Shown: piece after piece, positions 28,066 to 35,873 of the stretch
Layout of the letters: each line of letters begins with the position of its first letter
How positions within the stretch are numbered: position 1 is the first letter of the stretch
Assembly: GCF_910577345.1 (NCBI RefSeq)
Contig: NZ_CAJTMT010000001.1
Coordinates: 235,699-299,698 of the forward strand
Source: an uncultured Duncaniella sp.
Lineage (GTDB): Bacteria; Bacteroidota; Bacteroidia; Bacteroidales; Muribaculaceae
DNA length: 64,000 nucleotides
Direction of reading: 5' to 3'
Program-made: the position numbers and the translations under genes
Notes under the pieces: model-generated
What the model was told of the DNA's origin: nothing
The model's database searches: none
The model's input: the letters and a program-made list of their open reading frames with translations, nothing else

Positions 28066-28137
28066 AAAGCATAAATGAAACGCATGAAGATATGTTCCGG
28101 AACCGGCATCAATCTTCATGCGTTTCATTTATGCTTT
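28066..28137. terminator. Perfect 25-bp hairpin between convergent genes
   Basis: Left arm 28066-28090 and right arm 28113-28137 are exact reverse complements of 25 nt with a 22-nt loop containing the 10-bp palindrome GTTCCGGAAC. It lies between the ends of the receptor (+) and 5'-nucleotidase (-) genes, and probably ends both transcripts. Confidence 0.75.
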
Positions 28138-28184
28138 AATTCTGCCACATCAGCAGCAGAAATCAATCATTTTCTTCCGCTTAA

Positions 28185-29930
28185 TCAATCACCGAAAAGG
28201 GATTTCCTATCACGCTTTGCAGCAGGAGCAGCGATGGACTCGGGAACGAATTTCCAATTCGGAATCACTTCGGGGGAGATTGTTCCGCGTTTTTCAATTT
28301 CCTTTATCAGATAGAATCTCAAATCCTTGTCGGTTGCGGAAATAATGCGGGATTTGAGTTGGTCATGGGGAATACCTGCACCTTTGGTCAGCAAATCGCC
28401 ACCTCCATTGCCTCGATACGAATTCACTGCAACCTTATATGTCTTTTCCGGATCAAAGGCAGAGCCATCGGCCATTGAAGTAATGGTAATCTTCTCGCCC
28501 TGAGGCTTGGTGACATCAACAGTATAGTTGATACCCGCAGCGGAATCAAAATTATATGACGGATTCAGGAGCTTTGCATAATCGCCCTTGGCTGCAGTAC
28601 GGTTGCCGGAGAAAAGGAGCAGATTGTCATCTGCCGACTTCATCACATCGGTCCAAAGCGAATAGCTCATCTCAAGGTAGTCCTTGATTTCACGACCGGT
28701 CATAGCGATGGTGTAGAGCATGTTCTCATATTTATAGAGAGTAAACATGTCGCTCATGTGCAAATCGCCTTCCTTGATGACAGCGTCGAACGACAGCGGA
28801 GCCGCAAGCGAGATTTCAGCGCCCGAAATGGCAAGTTGCAAGTCATGAAGAAGCTGCATGAAAGCCGACGGACCGAAATATGCATCGCGTACTGAAAATT
28901 CTCCGGTCGAGGTGCCTATCTTGCGGCTGACAAATTCAAGAATCTCCTTGCGCTCAGGTGCAAATTCCGCCATGAATGCAGAATCCGGTTTCAGATTATT
29001 GACTGAAGTTAGTTTACCGCTGACCTTTTTACCGATAACCTTGCCGGTATCGTCAAGCGTGAAGGTCACCTCACCTTCCGCAATATGGTTGGCGTTGTTT
29101 GCAGGGTTGAGCACTACGGCATCTGAGTTGACGGGATTCTTTCCGGTAGAGTTGAAAAGAGTATGGTCATGACCCATGAAGATAATATCAAAGCCGGGAA
29201 CCTGTTCAGCGACAAGCACCGACGCATTCTCCCTCCATTCGCCCGTCATCTTTGCGGAATCGTGACCGGAATGGAAGAGACCGATAAGCAAGTCAGGTTT
29301 CTCCTTCTCCATAATCTCAGGTACCCATTTCTTCGCCGACTCAACCATATCCTCAAACTCCAGCCCCTCCCATAGTGTCTCGGGAAGCCAAGCCGGAATT
29401 GCGGGAGTAAGGAGTCCGAACACGACAATCTTCACTCCGGCACGGTTGATGACAGCGTAGGGTTGCAGATACGGTTTACCTGTCTTGCGGTCAATCACAT
29501 TCGCGCCGAGCAAGGGAAGACTTCCCAGATCGGAACGGTAGCGGTCATAGACGGCATGACCGGTCTCCACATCATGGTTTCCGATGGTCTGCGCATCATA
29601 GCCGATGAAATTAAGCATCCTTGCGGTCGGATGGGCCACATCGGTTTTCAAAAAATTGTAATAGTAGGCCGTCGGCTGTCCCTGAAGGATGTCGCCATTG
29701 TCAAGAAGGATGATCTTGTCGCTTCCGAGAGAATCCCGGAGTTCACGCACACGGGTGGCAACTCTTGCAAGAGAGCCGTCACCCGGTGAAAGAGTTATGA
29801 AATTGTAGGGAAAGAAATTCCCGTGGACGTCAGAAGTCGCCGCTATTTTAAGCGTCAGCTCCTCGGCCGATCCGTTGGCCGGTACGAGGAGTGATGATGC
29901 AATAGTCATTGCCAATAAATATTTTTTCAA
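28185..29930 (-). CDS. Periplasmic 5'-nucleotidase / 2',3'-cyclic phosphodiesterase family protein
   Basis: A 581-residue exported protein with signal peptide ending GSA (22). The N-terminal half is a metallophosphatase of the UshA/YfkN type with the metal ligands in ATSDVHGNF (31-39), LLDNGDILQGQ (75-85), TIGNHD (115-120) and MGHDH in the middle. The C-terminal half is the 5'-nucleotidase substrate domain, with YKYENMLYTIAMTGREI and VNSYRGNGGGDLL. It removes phosphate from nucleotides outside the cytoplasm so the nucleosides can be taken up. It is the last of four minus-strand genes that include thymidine kinase, which supports a nucleotide-salvage role. The exact substrate is not determined. 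Confidence 0.88.
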   Translation of the reverse strand: MKKYLLAMTIASSLLVPANGSAEELTLKIAATSDVHGNFFPYNFITLSPGDGSLARVATRVRELRDSLGSDKIILLDNGDILQGQPTAYYYNFLKTDVAHPTARMLNFIGYDAQTIGNHDVETGHAVYDRYRSDLGSLPLLGANVIDRKTGKPYLQPYAVINRAGVKIVVFGLLTPAIPAWLPETLWEGLEFEDMVESAKKWVPEIMEKEKPDLLIGLFHSGHDSAKMTGEWRENASVLVAEQVPGFDIIFMGHDHTLFNSTGKNPVNSDAVVLNPANNANHIAEGEVTFTLDDTGKVIGKKVSGKLTSVNNLKPDSAFMAEFAPERKEILEFVSRKIGTSTGEFSVRDAYFGPSAFMQLLHDLQLAISGAEISLAAPLSFDAVIKEGDLHMSDMFTLYKYENMLYTIAMTGREIKDYLEMSYSLWTDVMKSADDNLLLFSGNRTAAKGDYAKLLNPSYNFDSAAGINYTVDVTKPQGEKITITSMADGSAFDPEKTYKVAVNSYRGNGGGDLLTKGAGIPHDQLKSRIISATDKDLRFYLIKEIEKRGTISPEVIPNWKFVPESIAAPAAKRDRKSLFGD

Positions 29931-29970
29931 TTCTGTCTGTATTTTTAATGGTACTTAAAGGTCTTCTAAA

Positions 29971-30744
29971 TCAAGGGTTAGGGCCGGTATATATCGCCCT
30001 CACTTTACCGACAGGGAGGGAGCCTTCGACTTTCAGCGGTATTCTCTGTCCGTCGGTCGAAATCCATCCGGAAATAGGCTCGGAACTCTCGACACCTTTT
30101 CGGGTAAAGGTGAAATTGATATAGTAAGCGGAAAATGTGCGACCGTTGAGTGAAACCGATTTCTTGCCTTTATATGTAATCCTAAGTTTCTCTTTCTTCG
30201 AACCTGAGAAAATATTGACAGCTATACTCTGACCATTTTTCATATTGTCGAAATCAAGAGTCCTCAGATAGAAGAACGAGCTCAGCATGTCGACTGTCAT
30301 TCCCTGGGCTTCGAGATGAAGCGTGGAACTGGTCATCGGTTCTCCGGGAGCCGAACGCTTATAGCGGACAGCATCAGCCGTAAAGGTGTTGCCATCATGC
30401 TGGAAATGGAGCACATCTTTCTTGTACTTACCATTCTCATGAGCGATATAGGTATAGCTCACCGGGAAAAAACCATCTTTGGTCATTGTCGTATAGAGGG
30501 TGTCGCGCAGCATATAGATGCTGTTGGCCCACGGAGCGTTTTCGGCATAGACCGATGCCCGATAAAGATCTCCATCATTGCGGAGAGTCATTGTCGCATA
30601 GCCGGCAACCTTGTTGATGAAACCCCACTTATACATCACGTCGTAGGTAAGTGTCTCGTCGACAAGCGAAACAGGATTGGCTGCATTAGCAGTTGAAGAG
30701 CAGAGTAAAAGCCCTAACAGAGCTTTGAAAAATTTAGATTTCAT
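29971..30744 (-). CDS. DUF3108 domain protein, exported
   Basis: A 257-residue protein with a signal peptide ending ANA (22). It matches DUF3108: LVDETLTYDVMYKWGFINKV near 26-45, then a beta-rich body ending GSLPVGKVRAIY. Family members are predicted periplasmic or outer-membrane-associated beta-barrel-like proteins of unknown function that are common in Bacteroidetes and Proteobacteria. It lies 72 bp downstream of thymidine kinase and 40 bp upstream of the 5'-nucleotidase on the same strand. That position does not define a role. Confidence 0.8.
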   Translation of the reverse strand: MKSKFFKALLGLLLCSSTANAANPVSLVDETLTYDVMYKWGFINKVAGYATMTLRNDGDLYRASVYAENAPWANSIYMLRDTLYTTMTKDGFFPVSYTYIAHENGKYKKDVLHFQHDGNTFTADAVRYKRSAPGEPMTSSTLHLEAQGMTVDMLSSFFYLRTLDFDNMKNGQSIAVNIFSGSKKEKLRITYKGKKSVSLNGRTFSAYYINFTFTRKGVESSEPISGWISTDGQRIPLKVEGSLPVGKVRAIYTGPNP

Positions 30745-30816
30745 ATACGATGTATTGATTGACCGATTCCCGACGTTGTCATCCTCTATATATGACCATC
30801 AAAATCAGTCCGGTAT

Positions 30817-31458
30817 TCAATCAGTTGACAGTTCTCGGAACGGAAGCACCGACCGGTAGGACTGTTCGATTCGCTTGTTGCGCCAACACTTACGGCAGAC
30901 GGCAATGTAACGGTCGTCACCACCAATCTCCACCTGCTCACCCTCCTCGACAAAATCACCGTTGCGGTCAATTCGGGCATTTATAATGGTCTTTCGGCCA
31001 CATGTGCAAGTGGATTTTATCTCATCAATGGTGTCGGCGATTTCAAACAGACGACGGGAACCCTCGAAGAGCTTGCTCTGGAAATCGGTGCGCAATCCGT
31101 AGCATATCACGTTGCTACCGAAATCATCCACTATTCTTGACAATTGGTCCACCTGCTCGACCGTGAGGAACTGAGCTTCATCGACAAGAAACCAGTCAAT
31201 CACAGCCATCGACTCTTCAAAAAGCTCCTGAGCCATCTCATATAGGTTGGTATCGTGGTAGATCCACTTACATTCCCGCTGGATGCCGATGCGCGACTTG
31301 ATAACGTTGGTCAGATCGCGCGTGTCAATGACGGGCTTCAGACATACATATTTCATGGAGCGCTCCTCAAAATTGTATGCAGTCGTGAGGAGCAATGCAG
31401 TCTTTGCCGACCCCATTGTGCCGTAGCGAAAATATAGCTTACCTTTTCTGTTCATCAT
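30817..31458 (-). CDS. tdk: Thymidine kinase
   Basis: A 213-residue cytosolic enzyme that phosphorylates thymidine to dTMP in pyrimidine salvage. It is closest in pattern to the E. coli Tdk branch: LYFRYGTMGSAKT P-loop region (~8-20), LVDEAQFLTVEQVDQL with the catalytic glutamate, CYGLRTDFQ, and a lasso/zinc domain with cysteine pairs CTCG and CRKC. Odd point: the P-loop has Ala (codon GCA) where E. coli and most kinases have the Gly before Lys. Start could be either of two adjacent ATGs (31458 or 31455). It lies 43 bp after a lipoprotein gene and 72 bp before the DUF3108 gene. Confidence 0.93.
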   Translation of the reverse strand: MMNRKGKLYFRYGTMGSAKTALLLTTAYNFEERSMKYVCLKPVIDTRDLTNVIKSRIGIQRECKWIYHDTNLYEMAQELFEESMAVIDWFLVDEAQFLTVEQVDQLSRIVDDFGSNVICYGLRTDFQSKLFEGSRRLFEIADTIDEIKSTCTCGRKTIINARIDRNGDFVEEGEQVEIGGDDRYIAVCRKCWRNKRIEQSYRSVLPFRELSTD

Positions 31459-31501
31459 TTTCGATTATAAAGATTATACAGCAAAGGTAAGGAATTTTTT
31501 C

Positions 31502-32122
31502 TTATTGCTGCGCTCCTTGACGCGTAAAGACGCAATCCATTTTACCGATTTCAAATTTCAGCAACGGGCCCTTGACCTTGACATCGTCGAGGTGACGGAT
31601 GGAAGCATAGCGCATGGCGAGCGCCCTCTTCATGGCTCCACTGACTGACTGAGAGACCGAAGGCTTGAGCGAATCAATTTGGACATTATTTGTCCCGAGC
31701 ATTGCATTGCCCTCCGCCACGACATCCGACGGATCAACTTCGACATTCAAGGTGTTTATATCAAGAGCCAGGGCAATTTCATCATCGTCAATGACTGTCC
31801 ATGTGCCGCTTATTGAGGATTTTGCCGTTGCTGTCAGTGTAAGAGGCTCGACATAGTCGGCATCGGCCACCACCTGTGTGGATACGGTAAGCATACCGGC
31901 AATCACTATCGGACCGCTTTTATCGCCCATAGCTGAACTTGCAACAGGCGCGGAGAAATCAAGAGTTTCAAGAATTGTAGCGGTCACAGCCGAATTGTCA
32001 GTGAAATTCTCGGGAGTACCCGACCATGAGCCTTGAATATTTTTGGCGAGACGGCTGCTACCGTCGCATGACACAAGAGCGAGTGCCGCAAAAATGCAGG
32101 CGGATGTAATCAAACCTTTCAT
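31502..32122 (-). CDS. Lipoprotein of unknown function
   Basis: A 206-residue protein with a clear lipoprotein signal (LALVSC, C19). After it comes IQGSWSGTPENF, which looks like the first strand of a lipocalin-like or other small beta-barrel, and the rest is beta-rich with repeated Val/Thr strands. I do not recognise a named family. It is first in a minus-strand group with thymidine kinase, the DUF3108 protein and 5'-nucleotidase. Several plausible -7 boxes upstream are one base out of register, so its promoter is not assigned. It faces away from the SSB gene across a 162-bp gap. Confidence 0.7.
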   Translation of the reverse strand: MKGLITSACIFAALALVSCDGSSRLAKNIQGSWSGTPENFTDNSAVTATILETLDFSAPVASSAMGDKSGPIVIAGMLTVSTQVVADADYVEPLTLTATAKSSISGTWTVIDDDEIALALDINTLNVEVDPSDVVAEGNAMLGTNNVQIDSLKPSVSQSVSGAMKRALAMRYASIRHLDDVKVKGPLLKFEIGKMDCVFTRQGAQQ

Positions 32123-32207
32123 TTCCGAATTAAATTCAAATTATTAACTATTTTTAGAATAAACGCCATTACATTAAGATTAGTTTCTTGCCTATCGAAA
32201 AATTTAT

Positions 32208-32215
32208 TAATTTTG
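32208..32215 (+). promoter_or_regulatory. Promoter -7 box for ssb
   Basis: TAATTTTG with a TTG at 32188-32190, 17 bp upstream. A transcript from here would include both GTG candidate starts of ssb. Confidence 0.5.
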
Positions 32216-32284
32216 TAAACCGTAATTGGGGTGGACACACCTCAACAAGCACATCAAACATCCTCTAAAATCTTTCTTCACAAG

Positions 32285-32620
32285 GTGAGTGTCAACAAAG
32301 TCATACTGATAGGAAATGTCGGGACTGACCCCGAAATCCGCTATATCGAAACTCGTCCGATCGCAACATTCCGACTTGCGACCAACGAGCGTGAGCGCAC
32401 ACGTCCGGACGGAACAAAGATTCCCGAGCGCACGGAATGGCACACCATTATAATGTGGGATTCAGCGGCTGAATTCGCCGAAAAATACATACGGACAGGT
32501 TCCCGTCTATATGTTGAGGGGAAAATACGCTACCGCATCTGGGAAGACCGCAACGCCATCAAGAGAAACGTCACGGAAATCTATGTTGACAATTTCGAAC
32601 TGCTCGGCCTTAACAAATAA
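32285..32620 (+). CDS. ssb: Single-stranded DNA-binding protein
   Basis: An OB-fold SSB of about 111 residues. I take the start as the GTG at 32285, because the family begins (M)SVNKVILIGNVG and this codon gives exactly that; an upstream in-frame GTG at 32231 would add 18 unrelated residues. Visible blocks are DPEIRYIETRPIATFRLAT, WHTIIMWDSAAEFAEKY and GSRLYVEGKI. The acidic C-terminal tip of canonical SSB (DDDIPF) is missing and the protein ends LGLNK, so it probably does not recruit partners through that tail; it may be a secondary SSB paralogue. It is preceded by a TAATTTTG box at 32208 and followed by a hairpin. Confidence 0.9.
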   Translation: MSVNKVILIGNVGTDPEIRYIETRPIATFRLATNERERTRPDGTKIPERTEWHTIIMWDSAAEFAEKYIRTGSRLYVEGKIRYRIWEDRNAIKRNVTEIYVDNFELLGLNK

Positions 32621-32628
32621 GATAACCT

Positions 32629-32654
32629 GATTGACAGGATAACCTCTGTCAATC
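32629..32654 (+). terminator. Small hairpin after ssb
   Basis: A 9-bp stem (32629-32637 with 32646-32654) with an 8-nt loop, just after the ssb stop. There is no T run, so termination is uncertain. Confidence 0.4.
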
Positions 32655-32727
32655 CCACTCTCCATACCCCCACACCTTAAATTATAATCATCCTCCTTTA
32701 TTTGCGTAAGGCGGTCACTTCCATCCA

Positions 32728-33024
32728 TCAACACTCCATTCCCGCGAAGAGTGAAGGATAGTCTGTCTTGCCGGTGGTTTTGCGCGTATTTGCCACCGGG
32801 CGTTTCGGGCTTGAATTGAGCACAATGTTGTGTTGCTGCACCCACCCCTGAGTGCTGTTCCTTATGCGTAGTGTGACAACTCCCTTTGCCGGCTCCGTGC
32901 GATCTTTGACATGACGGAGGACATCGCCGATGGTGGCTGCGCCACACAGACTTGTAGAGAGAAGCGTGACACCGCTGCTGAGTGCGGTGACATAAAGAAC
33001 GTCGGTGCGATTGATTGCTGTCAT
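32728..33024 (-). CDS. Unknown 98-residue protein
   Basis: A small protein that I do not recognise. It begins MTAINRTDVLYVTALSSGVT and has no signal peptide or membrane segment; a middle part (VVTLRIRNSTQGWVQQ) looks like beta strands and the C-terminus is basic (KRPVANTRKTTGKT). Support for a real gene: a TAAATTTG promoter box about 60 bp upstream on the correct strand, an ordinary ATG, and no better frame on either strand here. It is convergent with SSB and divergent from the efflux operon. Function unknown. Confidence 0.6.
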   Translation of the reverse strand: MTAINRTDVLYVTALSSGVTLLSTSLCGAATIGDVLRHVKDRTEPAKGVVTLRIRNSTQGWVQQHNIVLNSSPKRPVANTRKTTGKTDYPSLFAGMEC

Positions 33025-33082
33025 ACTTGTTTCCTTTTTAATTAAATTTTACCAATCTGGAGATATTCCGTTGATTATGATG

Positions 33083-33090
33083 CAAATTTA
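33083..33090 (-). promoter_or_regulatory. Promoter -7 box for the 98-residue protein gene
   Basis: The minus strand reads TAAATTTG, about 60 bp before the ATG at 33024. It supports the small gene being expressed on its own. Confidence 0.5.
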
Positions 33091-33237
33091 CGCCCATCCA
33101 TGTGCCAAATACATGCACATCCACATAAATATACGTTAAAACAACGCCTAAGCACCATTTTTTAAGCAAATATTGACAGTATTCCGGCTGAACCCCACCT
33201 TTAGTTGAAATGTTTGAATGACAGCAACTCTACATTT

Positions 33238-34650
33238 ATGAGAAAAATCATTCACGTTTTGACTTTTGCCTCGATGCTTCTTGCAGGCTCAGTCTGCAGC
33301 ACAACGGCACAAACCTCCGACCGACAAATTCTTAAGAACAGTCTGCCTGAGAGATGGACTTACGCGTCAGATATTGAACAGACACTTCCCGCTGACGACA
33401 ATTGGTGGAAACGATTCAACGACCCTCTGCTTGATTCACTCATATCCGTCGCGATGGACAATAATTTCGATGTGCTCACCGCTCTCGGCCGTATAAACAT
33501 GGCTAAGGCGGAGGTGAAAAGTGCCGAAGCGGGCTACTATCCGACTTTCGGGCTGTCGGCCGGATACACGAAGGGCCGTAATGCCGGAGCAATCAGCGGC
33601 AGCAAGGTTCCGTCGACAAATTCGAGCTACTTCAATCTCGGGGCAGATATGCAATGGGAAATTGATGTATTCGGCAAAATAACCGCAGGAGTGAAGAATA
33701 AAAAGGCTCTCTACCATGCAAGCCGCGCCGACTACATGGCAACAATGGTCAGCGTCGCAGCGGACCTCGCCACCTACTATTTCAATCTCCGTGTGTTCCA
33801 GCGTCAGCTCTATGTCACCAATCAGCATCTGGCATCGCAACAACGTGTGGTCGACATCGTAAAAGCCCGTTTCGAAGCAGGACTTGTCTCAAAACTCGAC
33901 GTCGCCCAGGCCCTGACCGTCTACTACTCGACCGAAGCCACAATCCCGCAACTGGAATCATCGGTCAAGCAGGCCGAGAATGCCATTGCTATATTAATAG
34001 GTGTCTACCCGGAAGAAATCACTTCCAGACTTGAGGCTCCGTGGACCACTCCGGACTACCGCCATCTCGTCCCGGCCGGAGTTCCTGCCAACCTTCTCCG
34101 CCGTCGTCCCGACATCCTTGCCGCCGAATATGAGGTAAGCGCCTACGCAGCTTCGCTCGGCATAGCAAAAAAAGATTTCCTCCCTACCCTGTCGCTCAAC
34201 GGTTCGATCGGTGTCGCCGCCCATGATGCAAAAGATATGTTCAAGAACAATAGCCTTGAATACAGCATCGCACCCACTCTCACATGGACACTCTTCGACG
34301 GTTTCGCGAGGAAACATGCCGTAGCTGAAGCACGCGAACAGATGAAAATAGGAATCGAGAACTACAATCTGACCGTCATGACAGCCGTCCAGGAAGTGGA
34401 CAACGCCATGATAGCCTATTCATCAGCCCTCCGTGCCATTGACAGTTATACGCGGGTCATCGAACAGTGCGATGAATCATTCCATCTTTCGGTGGACCTT
34501 TATAAAGAAGGTCTCACATCCTTCACAAACGTTGTTGATGCCCAAATCAACAGTCTCACATACGCAAATTCACTTATCTCCGCAAGGGGCAACACATTCA
34601 TAAGCCTTATCAATCTCTACAAGGCATTGGGTGGCGCACCGACAGAATAA
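33238..34650 (+). CDS. Outer-membrane efflux channel (TolC/OprM family)
   Basis: An outer-membrane channel of 470 residues from the ATG at 33238 (MRKIIHVL), which gives a proper signal peptide; the frame is open back to an ATG at 33205, but that would put 11 polar residues before it. It shows the NodT/OEP pattern: PADDNWWKRFNDPLLDSLI, then two OEP repeats with AKAEVKSAEAGYYPTFGLSAG and RRRPDILAAEYEVSA. It forms the exit duct of the tripartite RND pump made by the next two genes. The order outer-membrane factor, adaptor, pump is less usual than adaptor first. The gap to the adaptor is 34 bp. Confidence 0.92.
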   Translation: MRKIIHVLTFASMLLAGSVCSTTAQTSDRQILKNSLPERWTYASDIEQTLPADDNWWKRFNDPLLDSLISVAMDNNFDVLTALGRINMAKAEVKSAEAGYYPTFGLSAGYTKGRNAGAISGSKVPSTNSSYFNLGADMQWEIDVFGKITAGVKNKKALYHASRADYMATMVSVAADLATYYFNLRVFQRQLYVTNQHLASQQRVVDIVKARFEAGLVSKLDVAQALTVYYSTEATIPQLESSVKQAENAIAILIGVYPEEITSRLEAPWTTPDYRHLVPAGVPANLLRRRPDILAAEYEVSAYAASLGIAKKDFLPTLSLNGSIGVAAHDAKDMFKNNSLEYSIAPTLTWTLFDGFARKHAVAEAREQMKIGIENYNLTVMTAVQEVDNAMIAYSSALRAIDSYTRVIEQCDESFHLSVDLYKEGLTSFTNVVDAQINSLTYANSLISARGNTFISLINLYKALGGAPTE

Positions 34651-34684
34651 CCACAAACCTTTCCAACGCTAATCATCAGACATT

Positions 34685-35788
34685 ATGAATACGAAATTTA
34701 CATTGGTCGCACTTGCAGCCTCAATCCTCGCCACATCCTGTGGGGGACACAAGAAGGCCGACAGTCATGAATCGGAAGAAACAGTCAGTGTCGCCCTTCC
34801 GGAAGTGGACTCCGTGACTTTAAGCAACACATATCCCGGCGAACTCGTAGCGACACTGAAAGTCGATGTCGTGGCGAGGGTAAGCGGACAGCTACTCTCC
34901 AAAAACTACACAAGCGGCGACTTCGTCAAGAAAGGCACTCTCCTCTTTAAAATTGAGGATAGCAAATACCGCGATGCAGTCCAACAGGCTGAGGCAGCCC
35001 TTGCAACGGCCAAGAGCGAACGCGACTACGCAAGCAGCCACTATGAAGCTGTCAAGAAAGCGCTTGAAAGCGATGCTGTTTCAAAAATGGAAGTAAATCA
35101 AGCCGAGAGCAGTCTCCGGCAAGCTGAAGCGGCAATCAAAAATGCACAGGCTGCCCTTGAAACCGCCCGGACAAATCTAAGCTACTGCACGATTACAGCG
35201 CCCATCTCCGGCCACGTCACCTCCTCGCCGATTGATGTCGGCAACTATGTCAGCGGTGAGGGTGCAGCAGTCCCAATGGCGACCATATACGACACCACAA
35301 CTCTCGTTGCCAATTTCGCCGTTGAGAGCAATCAGGACATCGAGCAAGACATGGCCGGAAGCTCCTTCCTGTCCCACATACCGCTGAATTTTTCCGATTC
35401 GCTCGCCCATACTTATTACGGCGACCTCAGCTATGTCGCTCCTGCCATTGACTCCTCGACCGGAACGCTCGCTTTGCAATGCAAGATTGAGAACAAATAC
35501 AACGAACTGCGTCCCGGCATGTTTGTGAAAATTGATCTTCCCTATAAGGTGGAACCACACGCCATATTGGTCAAGGACGCTTCAATCAGCACTGACCAGC
35601 TCGGAAAATATCTCTATGTGGTCAACGATTCCAATACGGTTGTCTATACTCCCATCACCGTCGGTCCGCTGTATCGCGATTCACTCCGTGTGGTCAATTC
35701 CGGAATCGGGCCCAAATCAAAATATGTCACCAAAGCTTTGCTAAAAGTCAGGGAAGGCATGAAAGTCAAACCTGATTTGGTAAAGTAA
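34685..35788 (+). CDS. RND efflux periplasmic adaptor, lipoprotein
   Basis: A 367-residue membrane-fusion protein of the AcrA/MexA family, anchored by a lipid (ILATSC, C19). The order is a beta-barrel/lipoyl part (VVARVSGQLLSKNYTSGDFV), alpha-hairpin (~95-160, Ala/Gln-rich), second lipoyl half (LSYCTITAPISGHVT), and beta-barrel and membrane-proximal domains (LRPGMFVKIDLPY). It bridges the pump at 35874 and the channel at 33238. All three genes are on the same strand with short gaps and no terminator until 39120, so they form one operon. Confidence 0.94.
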   Translation: MNTKFTLVALAASILATSCGGHKKADSHESEETVSVALPEVDSVTLSNTYPGELVATLKVDVVARVSGQLLSKNYTSGDFVKKGTLLFKIEDSKYRDAVQQAEAALATAKSERDYASSHYEAVKKALESDAVSKMEVNQAESSLRQAEAAIKNAQAALETARTNLSYCTITAPISGHVTSSPIDVGNYVSGEGAAVPMATIYDTTTLVANFAVESNQDIEQDMAGSSFLSHIPLNFSDSLAHTYYGDLSYVAPAIDSSTGTLALQCKIENKYNELRPGMFVKIDLPYKVEPHAILVKDASISTDQLGKYLYVVNDSNTVVYTPITVGPLYRDSLRVVNSGIGPKSKYVTKALLKVREGMKVKPDLVK

Positions 35789-35873
35789 GCTGAGACCGCC
35801 TACAAAAAGCAACCTCACGCCTCTCCCACTCCGTTTCTCAATTCCTTCAAGTTTCATCCGGAATTATACAGAC

